Assembly (NCBI GenBank): GCA_027293665.1
Contig: JAPUFN010000409.1
Span: 1-8,364 of the forward strand
DNA: 8,364 bases
Reading direction: 5' to 3'
From: Gammaproteobacteria bacterium
GTDB taxonomy: Bacteria; Pseudomonadota; Gammaproteobacteria; Pseudomonadales; Azotimanducaceae
Part shown: positions 1 to 6,073 of the stretch, one piece after another
Position numbering within the stretch: the stretch's first letter is position 1
How the letters are laid out: every line of letters starts with the position of its first letter
Position numbers and translations under genes: made by a program
Notes under the pieces: generated by a model
Database searches by the model: none
Told to the model about the DNA's origin: nothing
What the model saw: the letters and a program-made list of their open reading frames with translations, nothing else

Positions 1-1
1 C

Positions 2-772
2 GGCGATGAGCTTGCCAAAGGCATTCACATGTCGCGCCTGTATCTCATCTTGGACGAGCACTCCGAGACTCGGCCGCTCACCGCAGCCGGGCTGAAGCTG
101 CTGCTGCGCAGCGTGCTTGAGTCGCACAGGGATTTGAGCACGAGAGCGTACATACAGTTCGATTTCGACTACTACCTGCGGCGACCGGCGCTGGTGAGTG
201 ACAACTCCGGGTGGAATTCCTACCCGGTATCGGTCAAGGGCACGCTGATCGACGGCAAGATCACTCTGGAGCTGAAGATCGCGGTGCAATATTCCTCCAC
301 CTGCCCGTGTTCGGCAGCGCTGGCGAGACAGCTCATTCAGCAGCAGTTTGCCGACGACTTCGGCAGTTCAGGTCAGGTTTCCATCAACGACGTCGTTGCC
401 TGGCTTGGCACCGAGCAGGGAATCGTTGCGACTCCGCACAGTCAGCGTAGTGATGCGAGGATACTGGTGCAGTTGCGCGACGGGCTGGCTGAATTCCCCA
501 TTACCGAAATTATCGACGAAGTCGAAAGCACCCTCAAGACGCCGGTTCAGACGGCGGTGAAGCGCGAAGACGAGCAGGAGTTCGCCCGCCTCAACGGGCA
601 GAACCTGATGTTCATCGAAGACGCGGGACGCAAGCTCAAAGATGTGCTGACGAAAGACGATCGCCTGACGGATTTCTGGGTGCGTGTGGAGCATCATGAA
701 AGCCTGCACGCGCATGATGCCGTTGGCGTGTTCACCAAGGGTGTAGCGAACGGTTATCTGCCGATCCCTTAG
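2..772 (+). CDS. folE2: GTP cyclohydrolase IB (FolE2), 5'-truncated by window edge
   Basis: FolE2 converts GTP to 7,8-dihydroneopterin triphosphate, the first step of tetrahydrofolate and other pterin synthesis, in the cytoplasm. It is the metal-flexible alternative to FolE. The reading frame is already open at base 2 and reads GDELAKGIHMSRL, matching the family's internal K-G-x-H-M-S-R motif. The ATG at 29 is therefore an internal Met, and roughly 50-60 N-terminal residues lie outside the window, judged against the ~257-300 aa family length. Diagnostic motifs are STCPCSAAL (cysteine codons at 302 and 308), ATPHSQRSDA, and near the C-terminus VEHHESLHAHDA. The first CPC cysteine and the Glu/His of the last motif are family active-site residues. 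The C-terminus looks complete. A beta-ketoacyl-ACP synthase gene starts 50 bases downstream. FolE2 genes are often regulated by zinc limitation, but the promoter is outside the window, so this cannot be judged here. Confidence 0.95.
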   Translation, partial: GDELAKGIHMSRLYLILDEHSETRPLTAAGLKLLLRSVLESHRDLSTRAYIQFDFDYYLRRPALVSDNSGWNSYPVSVKGTLIDGKITLELKIAVQYSSTCPCSAALARQLIQQQFADDFGSSGQVSINDVVAWLGTEQGIVATPHSQRSDARILVQLRDGLAEFPITEIIDEVESTLKTPVQTAVKREDEQEFARLNGQNLMFIEDAGRKLKDVLTKDDRLTDFWVRVEHHESLHAHDAVGVFTKGVANGYLPIP

Positions 773-822
773 AATTCGGCCGCATGATTCGGCGCCAACG
801 GCAAACAAGAGAAACGAGTTCT

Positions 823-1944
823 ATGCATGATGTTGTCATCAGCGGTGCGGGCCTCTGGAAACCGGATCACACGATAACTAACGAAGAGTTGGTCGCGAGC
901 TACAACGCTTACGCCGAGCGCTACAACGCAGACAACGCAGACGCCATTAGCGACGGCACGCTGACCGAAAAACCGCTCTCGAGCACCGAATTTATCGAAA
1001 AAGCATCGGGCATCAAACGCCGGTACATATACGTCAAAGATGGTGTGCTGGACATCGACCGTATGCGGCCGAAAATCCCCCGCCGCTCAGAAGATGAACT
1101 TTCCCACCAGGCTGAAATCGCGCTCAATGCTGCGCGGGTTGCGCTCGAAGCTGCGGGCAAGACGGGTGCTGACATCGACATGGTGATCGTTTCTTGTGCC
1201 TACACGGAACGCTCGTACCCCGCGATCGCCATCGAAGTTCAAAGCGAACTTGGTATTCAGGGCTCGGGTTTCGACATGCTGGTCGCCTGTTCGGCCGCGA
1301 CGTTTGCGCTCCAGCGGGCGCATGATGCAATCGCCGCGGGCTCCGCCCGTGCCGTGCTGGTAATCAATCCCGAACTGACCTCACCGCAGGTCAATTACAC
1401 CGATCGCGACAGTCACTTCATCTTCGGTGATGTCGGCACCGCCGTGGTATTGGAATCGGCAGGCACGTGCACGAGCGCCCACAGCTTTGAGATTATTGGC
1501 ACCAAGGCGCAAACTGTTTTTTCGAACAACATCCGATCCAACTTCGGTTACGTGGCGCTTGCAGAAGATGCAGATCCGTTTGCCGACGACAATCTCTTTC
1601 ATCAGAACGGCCGCAAAGTGTTCAAGGAAGTCTGTCCGATGGCGGCCGACCATCTGCAGGCACAGATTGATGCAACCGGTCTTGCTATAACCGATATCAA
1701 GCGCTGGTGGTTGCATCAGGCCAATCTGAATATGAATCAGTTGATTTCCCGGCGCCTGCTTGGCAGGGACCCCGCGCCCGATGAAGCGCCCATTGTGCTC
1801 GATGAATATGCGAACACCGCGTCAGCGGGTTCTATCATTGCATTTTGCCTCTTTCACGAAGACCTCAACGCGGGCGACTATGGCGTCATCTGTTCCTTCG
1901 GTGCCGGCTATTCGATCGGCTCGCTCGTCCTGCGCAAGCGCTAA
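823..1944 (+). CDS. beta-ketoacyl-ACP synthase III family protein (FabH-like, long subgroup)
   Basis: This 373-aa thiolase-fold enzyme of the FabH (KAS III) family condenses an acyl-CoA starter with malonyl-ACP to begin fatty-acid (or fatty-acid-like) chain synthesis. The catalytic triad is visible: Cys156 in VACSAATF, His298 in WWLHQANLN and Asn331 in YANTASAGS. The start at 823 puts the family's first beta strand (VVISGAGLW) immediately after the Met. An in-frame ATG at 784 would add 13 residues unlike the family and has no better ribosome site. The protein is longer than classical FabH (~317 aa), mainly through an inserted segment at residues ~30-90 before and around the EKASGIKRRY motif. 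I associate this long form with a proteobacterial subgroup including one reported in Pseudomonas to take medium-chain acyl-CoA from beta-oxidation; that assignment is from memory, and starter specificity cannot be read from sequence. It lies between folE2 and a deiodinase-like gene and could be co-transcribed with them. Confidence 0.88.
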   Translation: MHDVVISGAGLWKPDHTITNEELVASYNAYAERYNADNADAISDGTLTEKPLSSTEFIEKASGIKRRYIYVKDGVLDIDRMRPKIPRRSEDELSHQAEIALNAARVALEAAGKTGADIDMVIVSCAYTERSYPAIAIEVQSELGIQGSGFDMLVACSAATFALQRAHDAIAAGSARAVLVINPELTSPQVNYTDRDSHFIFGDVGTAVVLESAGTCTSAHSFEIIGTKAQTVFSNNIRSNFGYVALAEDADPFADDNLFHQNGRKVFKEVCPMAADHLQAQIDATGLAITDIKRWWLHQANLNMNQLISRRLLGRDPAPDEAPIVLDEYANTASAGSIIAFCLFHEDLNAGDYGVICSFGAGYSIGSLVLRKR

Positions 1945-2007
1945 CGTCGCGGATTGCCAACGACCCACCGCGGGGTAACGGCAGGCCAAGAGGTACATGA
2001 ATTCCCT

Positions 2008-2676
2008 ATGAGCCCCATAAAGGATCGACCCTGGACGGAATACCACTCGTATCCGGCACAGGAAATGCGCGAGCGGGCGAGGAAATTCGCGGACGATCTG
2101 CACAGGCGGCGCACCATTCGCGACTTTGCGAGTACGCAAGTTGCACCGGAGGTGATTCGGGATTGCCTGCGGGCGGCGGCCTCGGCACCGAGCGGTGCCA
2201 ATCGGCAGCCCTGGCACTTTGTCGTGGTAACGGACCCGGCAGTGAAGAAACGGCTGCGCGCCGCCGCGGAGATTGAAGAGCGGGAGTTTTACGCGAACCG
2301 CGCACCACAGGACTGGCTGGACGATCTCGCGCCACTCGGCACCGACGAGAACAAAAAATTCCTCGAAGAAGCGCCGTATCTCATCGTGGTATTTGCCCAA
2401 CGATTTGCCGTATCGGCGGACGGCAGCAAGCACAAGAACTATTACGTTTCTGAGTCCGTTGGAATTGCGACGGGCATGTTGCTGGCGGCGCTGCACAACG
2501 CCGGGCTTGCCACGCTGACGCACACGCCTGCGCCGATGGGCTTTCTGCGCAAGGAACTCGAGCGGCCGCGCAATGAGCGACCTTTTCTGATCGTGGTGAC
2601 CGGTTATCCAGCGAAAACCGTCAGAGTACCGGACATCGAACGCAAGCCGCTGACCACCATCGTCACCGAGAAATAG
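2008..2676 (+). CDS. nitroreductase-fold flavoprotein, iodotyrosine deiodinase-like
   Basis: This 222-aa FMN enzyme of the nitroreductase superfamily most resembles iodotyrosine deiodinase (IYD), which reductively removes halogen from halotyrosines. The FMN-binding start RRRTIRDF (33-40) and PSGANRQPWHF (61-71) are present, as is the flavin-site segment LATLTHTP (167-174). The three residues that in IYD grip the amino-acid zwitterion are all kept at the right spacing: Glu91, Tyr95 and Lys116. Thr173, which in IYD hydrogen-bonds the flavin N5, is also kept. The tail PDIERKPL parallels the PDLKRKPL end of animal IYD. Unlike the animal enzyme it has no membrane anchor. ATG 2008 is preferred: it gives the family's usual length, and the numbering agrees with what I recall for the Haliscomenobacter enzyme. 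A TTG at 1954 would add 18 unrelated residues. An AAGAGG lies upstream (1988-1993), but with a long 14-base spacing. The stop codon lies inside a repeat. Substrate is inferred; a general nitro- or quinone reductase role remains possible. Confidence 0.85.
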   Translation: MSPIKDRPWTEYHSYPAQEMRERARKFADDLHRRRTIRDFASTQVAPEVIRDCLRAAASAPSGANRQPWHFVVVTDPAVKKRLRAAAEIEEREFYANRAPQDWLDDLAPLGTDENKKFLEEAPYLIVVFAQRFAVSADGSKHKNYYVSESVGIATGMLLAALHNAGLATLTHTPAPMGFLRKELERPRNERPFLIVVTGYPAKTVRVPDIERKPLTTIVTEK

Positions 2677-2703
2677 TGCCGGTTGTTAGCCTTTAGCCTT
2701 TTC
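2674..2703 (+). repeat. 30-base repeat, copy 1 (direct), overlaps stop codon
   Basis: First of three copies of an element ending in GTTAGCCTTTAGCCTTTTC. Its first three bases are the TAG stop of the deiodinase-like gene. Copy 2 differs at 2 of 30 positions and copy 3 (inverted) at 3 of 30. Similarity to copy 2 extends 11 bases upstream into the last codons of the gene (2663-2703 versus 2710-2750, 36 of 41 identical), so copies 1 and 2 look like a 47-base-period tandem duplication. Confidence 0.85.
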
Positions 2704-2720
2704 GGGTTCTCGCCGAAGAA

Positions 2721-2750
2721 TAGTACCGGGTGTTAGCCTTTAGCCTTTTC
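2721..2750 (+). repeat. 30-base repeat, copy 2 (direct)
   Basis: Second copy, in the same orientation as copy 1 and 47 bases downstream. Together with inverted copy 3 it can form a long stem (about 26 Watson-Crick pairs plus one wobble over 31 positions, 2721-2751 with 2765-2795). The apical segment of about 13 bases itself contains CCC-TCA-GGG (2752-2760). In RNA this would be a strong hairpin just after the deiodinase-like gene. It has no T-tract, so it is more likely a 3'-end stabiliser or transcription barrier than a classical intrinsic terminator. Confidence 0.85.
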
Positions 2751-2765
2751 CCCCTCAGGGTATCG

Positions 2766-2795
2766 GAAAAGGCTAAAAGCTAACGAACGGCACTA
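2766..2795 (-). repeat. 30-base repeat, copy 3 (inverted)
   Basis: Third copy, in inverted orientation, reading GAAAAGGCTAAAAGCTAACG on the plus strand. Reverse-complemented, it differs from copy 1 at positions 9, 11 and 18. The arrangement of two direct copies and one inverted copy resembles REP/BIME-type intergenic palindromic elements, but the sequence is not a family I can name. Confidence 0.82.
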
Positions 2796-2913
2796 AGTTA
2801 TCCCGGGCTAATTCCGTCAGGTTGATGGGGCCTGAGGAGGTCTCCTCGGCGTCGCGGTCAGGAAGAACGCTGGTGGCGGAGCGTGTTCTTTCTTACTGTT
2901 GTCATCAGGTTGA
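2796..2913. other. non-coding stretch between the repeat cluster and tRNA-Leu, with partial tRNA 3'-end copy
   Basis: No reading frame or RNA gene is recognisable here. Bases 2817-2828 (TCAGGTTGATGG) recur exactly at 2905-2916. The similarity continues as GCC(T)GAGGAG into the tRNA acceptor end, so 2817-2840 is a partial copy of the tRNA-Leu 3' end plus its flank, displaced by 88 bases. A small hairpin GAGGA-GGTC-TCCTC lies at 2834-2847. An imperfect hairpin joins AAGAACGC (2863-2870) to GCGTGTTCTT (2881-2890). Read on the minus strand, these hairpins would lie in the 3' trailer of the tRNA precursor. None has the U-tract of an intrinsic terminator. Confidence 0.6.
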
Positions 2914-3000
2914 TGGTGCCGAGGAGAGGACTTGAACCTCCACGGGGTTGCCCCCACTAGCACCTGAAGCTAGCGTGTCTACCAATTTCACCACCTCGGC
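2914..3000 (-). tRNA. tRNA-Leu, anticodon CAG
   Basis: This class II tRNA of 87 nt includes an encoded CCA end (TGG at 2914-2916 on plus). The acceptor stem GCCGAGG/CCTCGGC pairs perfectly (2994-3000 with 2918-2924). The D-arm contains AATTGGTAGAC, and the anticodon stem CTAGC/GCTAG encloses the loop TTCAGGT, giving anticodon CAG (plus-strand CTG at 2964-2966), which reads leucine codon CUG. A long variable arm GGGG-CAA-CCCC and a T-arm GGAGG-TTCAAGT-CCTCT complete it. Leucine identity rests on the anticodon, the long variable arm and the A discriminator base. It is transcribed away from rnr from its own promoter. CUG is a heavily used leucine codon in this window, so it is probably a major tRNA. 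Confidence 0.97.
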
Positions 3001-3016
3001 ATGAAGCGGGCCGCGA

Positions 3017-3045
3017 AAGTTACTCAAGAGCCCCTGCTGTGTCAA
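3017..3045 (-). promoter_or_regulatory. sigma70 promoter of tRNA-Leu
   Basis: On the minus strand there is a consensus -35 TTGACA (3040-3045), an exact 17-base spacer, and a -10 TAACTT (3017-3022). Transcription should start near 3010, about 10 bases before the mature tRNA. The bases just after the -10 are GC-rich (TCGCGGCCC), the type of discriminator associated with stringent control of stable RNA genes. The motif match is seen directly; the regulation is inferred. Confidence 0.8.
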
Positions 3046-3061
3046 TCACGAGTCCGGTTCG

Positions 3062-5221
3062 ATGACGACAAGAAACACAGATAGCATTAATGCTGCCAGC
3101 GTCCTCAATGTGATGGGTAAAGCCGCCCGACCGTTGCTGTGGCGCGATTTGCTCGCGGAATTCGACCTCAACAGTGCGCATGAGAAACGTAATCTACGCA
3201 ACGTGCTACGCGGCCTCGTCCGGTCGCAGGCACTGTTGCAGGATCACAGTGGCGCTTACCAGTTGCCCGGGCAGGGATCGCTGCAGACGGGATTGCTCGA
3301 ACGCCGCGGCAAGACTCTGACGTTTGCCGGCATTCCGCTGGAGTCAGATCGACGCTCTTCGCTGCGCGCGGGAGATGAAGTCGCGGCGCGCGTTGACGGT
3401 GACACCGTAGCGGTGCTGGAAGTCATCGCGCGTTCGCAGGCACCGTTGATCGGCGTCGTGCGTACTCGTGGCCGCGCCCGTTATGTCGAGTCGTTGAGCC
3501 GGGACTACAAAGGCAAGATCTCGCTCACCGACGAGGTCTCGAGTTTCGCCGATGGTGACACGGTGACGGTGCAGGTGATCGGCGAGGAACGGCGCGGACT
3601 CGTCGGTCGCATTGTGGACCGAATTGGTCGCGGCGGCGGGGTTGAGCAGGCGGTGGAAACGATGCTTGCCAACTATGAGATACCGATTGAATGGCCACAG
3701 GCGGTTGCGCACCAGGTCGAGCGGCTGCCCAAGCAGGTCCACGCAGGCCGCCACGCCGATCGGCGATCGCTCGTCGATCTGCCACTCGTGACGATCGATG
3801 GCGAGACCGCGCGCGATTTCGATGATGCGGTCTATGCGGAAAAGCGCAGAGGCGGTTGGCGTCTGGTGGTCGCGATCGCCGACGTGGCCCAATATGTTAA
3901 GAGTGGCAGCGCGCTCGATCAGACAGCCTGGGAACGGGGAACATCCGTGTATCTGCCTGATCGGGTGATTCCGATGCTGCCCGAGGCATTGTCCAACCAT
4001 TTGTGTTCGCTGCAACCCGCGATCCCGAGATTGGCGATGGTCTGTGACATGAAGATCTCCGATAAAGGTCAGATCACGGGTTATGAATTCTACGAAGCGG
4101 TGATCCAGTCCTGGGAACGGCTGACCTACACGAGAGTGCAGGAGTTTCTGGATACGGATGCTCTGGACGTCGCAAGTCAGGTGCGACAATCGCTTTCGCA
4201 ATTGCAGGCGCTGTATGGCGCATTCCGCGCCGCTCGCGGCGAGCGGGGGGCGCTCGATTTCGAAAGCCACGAAGCTCGCCTGGAGTTACGTGACGGCCGA
4301 GTCACCGCAATCCACCCGATCCAGCGCAACGAGGCGCACCAGCTTATCGAAGAAGCGATGATCGCCGCCAACGTGAGTGCGGCCAGATATCTGGAAGCCG
4401 CAGAAAGGCGCGCGCTCTATCGCATTCACGAACTTCCCCCCGCAGAGAAAGTCTCACAGATCCGCCAGGCATTCGCCTTCGCTGGCGTGAGATTTCCGCG
4501 CGGCGATTTCACCCCGGCCGTGATTCAGCAGGCGTTAGCCCAGCTCGCCGGACGCAAGGATCGCTGGCTTTTTGAGATGCTCGTGCTGCGCTCGCTCAGC
4601 CAGGCGCTTTACTCGCCGGAGAACAAAGGTCACTTCGGCCTGGCGCTGCCGCGCTATATGCACTTCACCTCCCCCATCCGCCGCTACGCCGACCTCGTCG
4701 TGCACCGCTCGATCAAGGCCGTGCTGCACGGCCGACAACCACCGGTGACGCTCGATCAACTGCTCGTCACGGGTGAACACATCTCCATGGCAGAGCGGCG
4801 GGCCGACGATGCTGTCTGGGGTGTGGAAGGCTGGCTGAAATGCGAGTACGTGGCTGACCGCATCGGCGAGGTGTTCGATGGCATTGTCATGGGCGTGACC
4901 GATTTCGGGCTCTTCGTGGAACTCACCGGCTACTACGTGCAGGGCCTGTTGCACGTCTCGGAACTCGGTTCGGATTATTTTCGCTACCACGAGGAATCCA
5001 TGAGCCTGGTCGGCGAGCGATCCAACCATCGTTTCAGCCTTGGCGACGAACTGCAGGTCGTGCTGGTAGATGTGGTCCCCGAGCAGGGCAGGCTGGACTT
5101 GAGGCTTAATGCCAGCCGCGGACAGCAACCACACCCGAACAAGGCCAAAGGCAAATCTTCCGGCTTACGCCGTGGGCAAAAACCGCGCAGAGACACCCGG
5201 CGCTCGAGACGCAGAAGATGA
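3062..5221 (+). CDS. rnr: ribonuclease R (3'-5' exoribonuclease)
   Basis: RNase R is a processive, Mg-dependent 3'-5' exonuclease that degrades structured RNA, including mRNA decay intermediates and defective rRNA. Domain order in 719 aa: a winged-helix RNase R N-terminal domain (~12-70), two short OB/cold-shock-like domains (~72-190), the RNB catalytic domain (~236-565), an S1 domain (~603-685) and a very basic tail (686-719, ending SRRRR). Catalytic aspartates are intact in IDGETARDFDDAV (Asp246, 252, 254, 255), and the conserved HFTSPIRRYADL begins at 534. It is shorter than E. coli RNase R (813 aa), with losses in the cold-shock domains and tail. Both cold-shock domains lack the usual aromatic G-[YV]-G-F motif, reading GKTLTFAG and GRARYVES instead. 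ATG 3062 is the only plausible start after the in-frame TGA at 3002. It has no good Shine-Dalgarno, and I see no convincing plus-strand promoter in the 61-base gap. It overlaps rlmB by ATGA. Confidence 0.96.
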   Translation: MTTRNTDSINAASVLNVMGKAARPLLWRDLLAEFDLNSAHEKRNLRNVLRGLVRSQALLQDHSGAYQLPGQGSLQTGLLERRGKTLTFAGIPLESDRRSSLRAGDEVAARVDGDTVAVLEVIARSQAPLIGVVRTRGRARYVESLSRDYKGKISLTDEVSSFADGDTVTVQVIGEERRGLVGRIVDRIGRGGGVEQAVETMLANYEIPIEWPQAVAHQVERLPKQVHAGRHADRRSLVDLPLVTIDGETARDFDDAVYAEKRRGGWRLVVAIADVAQYVKSGSALDQTAWERGTSVYLPDRVIPMLPEALSNHLCSLQPAIPRLAMVCDMKISDKGQITGYEFYEAVIQSWERLTYTRVQEFLDTDALDVASQVRQSLSQLQALYGAFRAARGERGALDFESHEARLELRDGRVTAIHPIQRNEAHQLIEEAMIAANVSAARYLEAAERRALYRIHELPPAEKVSQIRQAFAFAGVRFPRGDFTPAVIQQALAQLAGRKDRWLFEMLVLRSLSQALYSPENKGHFGLALPRYMHFTSPIRRYADLVVHRSIKAVLHGRQPPVTLDQLLVTGEHISMAERRADDAVWGVEGWLKCEYVADRIGEVFDGIVMGVTDFGLFVELTGYYVQGLLHVSELGSDYFRYHEESMSLVGERSNHRFSLGDELQVVLVDVVPEQGRLDLRLNASRGQQPHPNKAKGKSSGLRRGQKPRRDTRRSRRRR

Positions 5222-5958
5222 CAGACGTCTATGGCATACACGCAGTTGCCGCGGTATTGGAGGAGACCCCGCGTCGGGTACGCGCGGTTCACGTCCAGCG
5301 CGGCAGAAAAGATCCACGGGTTGAAGAGTTGCTGCAGAAAGCGAAAGCGGAGCGAATCCGAGTCGCATTTGTGGATAAACGCTGGCTTGACCGGATGACC
5401 CGCGGCGCTCATCAGGGAATCGCTGCGGATTGTCACGAACTGAGTCTGGCCGTTGAAAGAGATCTGGTCAGTGCCTGGGACGAGTTGCCAACACCGCGCC
5501 TGTTGCTGGTGCTCGACGGTATCTCGGACCCGCGCAACCTCGGCGCCTGCCTGCGCAGTGCAAAGGCCGCCGGTGTGCAGGCCGTCCTGCTGCCGAAGCG
5601 CCGCAGTGCGCCGCTGAATGCCGCGGCCTTGAAAACGGCGGCGGGGGCGGCGGAAGGCCTGTTTATCGTCGAAGTCAGTAATATCGCCCGGCGCCTGGAC
5701 TGGTTGCAGCAGCAGGGGGTGTGGTTGATCGGTGCGGCCGGTGAAGGCACGCAATCCTGGACAGACGTCGACATGACGGGGGACATTGCGGTGGTGGTCG
5801 GTGGCGAGGAGAAAGGCTTGCGGCTGCTCACCCGCAAACACTGCGATCAGCTCATCCATATCCCCATGGCCGGTGGCGTGGAAAGCCTCAATGTGTCCGT
5901 TGCGACCGGCATCATCCTGTTCGAAGCCGTGCGCCAGCGGGGCCTTGCATCCGGCTGA
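5218..5958 (+). CDS. rlmB: 23S rRNA (guanosine-2251-2'-O)-methyltransferase RlmB
   Basis: RlmB is a SPOUT (trefoil-knot) methyltransferase that methylates the ribose of G2251 in the P-loop of 23S rRNA, using S-adenosylmethionine, as a homodimer. The 246-aa length matches E. coli RlmB (243). The N-terminal substrate-binding domain starts with VYGIHAVAAVL and contains AHQGIAAD (~64-71). The SPOUT domain carries motif 1 DPRNLGACLRSA (Asn107, Arg113), motif 2 VVVGGEEKGLR (Glu198 region) and motif 3 IPMAGGVESLNVSVATG (Ser223, Asn225), which forms the knot and SAM site. The ATG overlaps the rnr stop as ATGA (5218-5221), indicating translational coupling. There is no strong Shine-Dalgarno of its own. 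The rnr-rlmB pairing is common in Gammaproteobacteria. Its last codons contain the -35 box of the next promoter. Confidence 0.96.
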   Translation: MTDVYGIHAVAAVLEETPRRVRAVHVQRGRKDPRVEELLQKAKAERIRVAFVDKRWLDRMTRGAHQGIAADCHELSLAVERDLVSAWDELPTPRLLLVLDGISDPRNLGACLRSAKAAGVQAVLLPKRRSAPLNAAALKTAAGAAEGLFIVEVSNIARRLDWLQQQGVWLIGAAGEGTQSWTDVDMTGDIAVVVGGEEKGLRLLTRKHCDQLIHIPMAGGVESLNVSVATGIILFEAVRQRGLASG

Positions 5959-5973
5959 GAGGCTCCCTACAAT
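5945..5973 (+). promoter_or_regulatory. sigma70 promoter for the rpsF-rpsR-rplI operon
   Basis: TTGCAT (5945-5950) and TACAAT (5968-5973) are separated by exactly 17 bases. The -10 matches consensus at 5 of 6 positions and the -35 at 3 of 6, including TTG. The -35 lies inside the last codons of rlmB. Transcription would begin near 5980 and give a leader of about 94 bases before rpsF. Readthrough from rnr-rlmB may add to it. Confidence 0.68.
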
Positions 5974-6040
5974 TCGCCTCCCCCGAGTTGCGGGCTACAA
6001 ACAGACTACCCTTGCCTCACGCCATCCAGCTAAGGATTGA

Positions 6041-6073
6041 GCGGAGGTGGTAACGCCGAAAGGAGCAACCTCT
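6041..6073 (+). promoter_or_regulatory. structured rpsF leader around the ribosome binding site (candidate S6:S18 autoregulatory element)
   Basis: The strong Shine-Dalgarno AAAGGAG (6059-6065) sits 8 bases before the rpsF ATG. It is flanked by two mutually exclusive pairings. GGTG-GTAA-CGCC (6046-6057) forms a short stem with a GNRA-type tetraloop and leaves the Shine-Dalgarno free. GGAGGT (6043-6048) can instead pair with ACCTCT (6068-6073), closing the Shine-Dalgarno into a loop. Bacterial rpsF leaders are known to bind the S6:S18 complex through a motif with an unpaired CCG, and a CCG occurs at 6056-6058. The pairing is read directly; the regulatory role is inferred. Confidence 0.55.

Noticed and set aside
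784..822. Upstream ATG extending the KAS III protein by 13 residues
   Set aside because: The added residues (MIRRQRQTRETSS) do not resemble the family, and the ATG lacks a ribosome site; the start at 823 fits the fold.
1822..2523. Long open frame on the minus strand across the KAS III/deiodinase-like genes (233 codons)
   Set aside because: It lies antisense to two genes with clear family motifs and shows no recognisable protein; long antisense frames are common in GC-rich coding DNA.
2721..2795. Intrinsic terminator formed by repeat copies 2 and 3
   Set aside because: The stem is long and strong, but no T-run follows it on either strand, so it is reported as a repeat-derived hairpin only.
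2663..2795. CRISPR array suggested by repeated 30-base units
   Set aside because: There are only three copies, one of them inverted, with unequal spacing and no regular spacers; this is not a CRISPR.
3344..4270. 308-codon open frame on the minus strand inside rnr
   Set aside because: It is fully antisense to RNase R, low-quality and His/Arg-rich, with no family motif.
4984..5859. 291-codon open frame on the minus strand over the end of rnr and rlmB
   Set aside because: It is antisense to two well-supported genes, with no motif or ribosome site.
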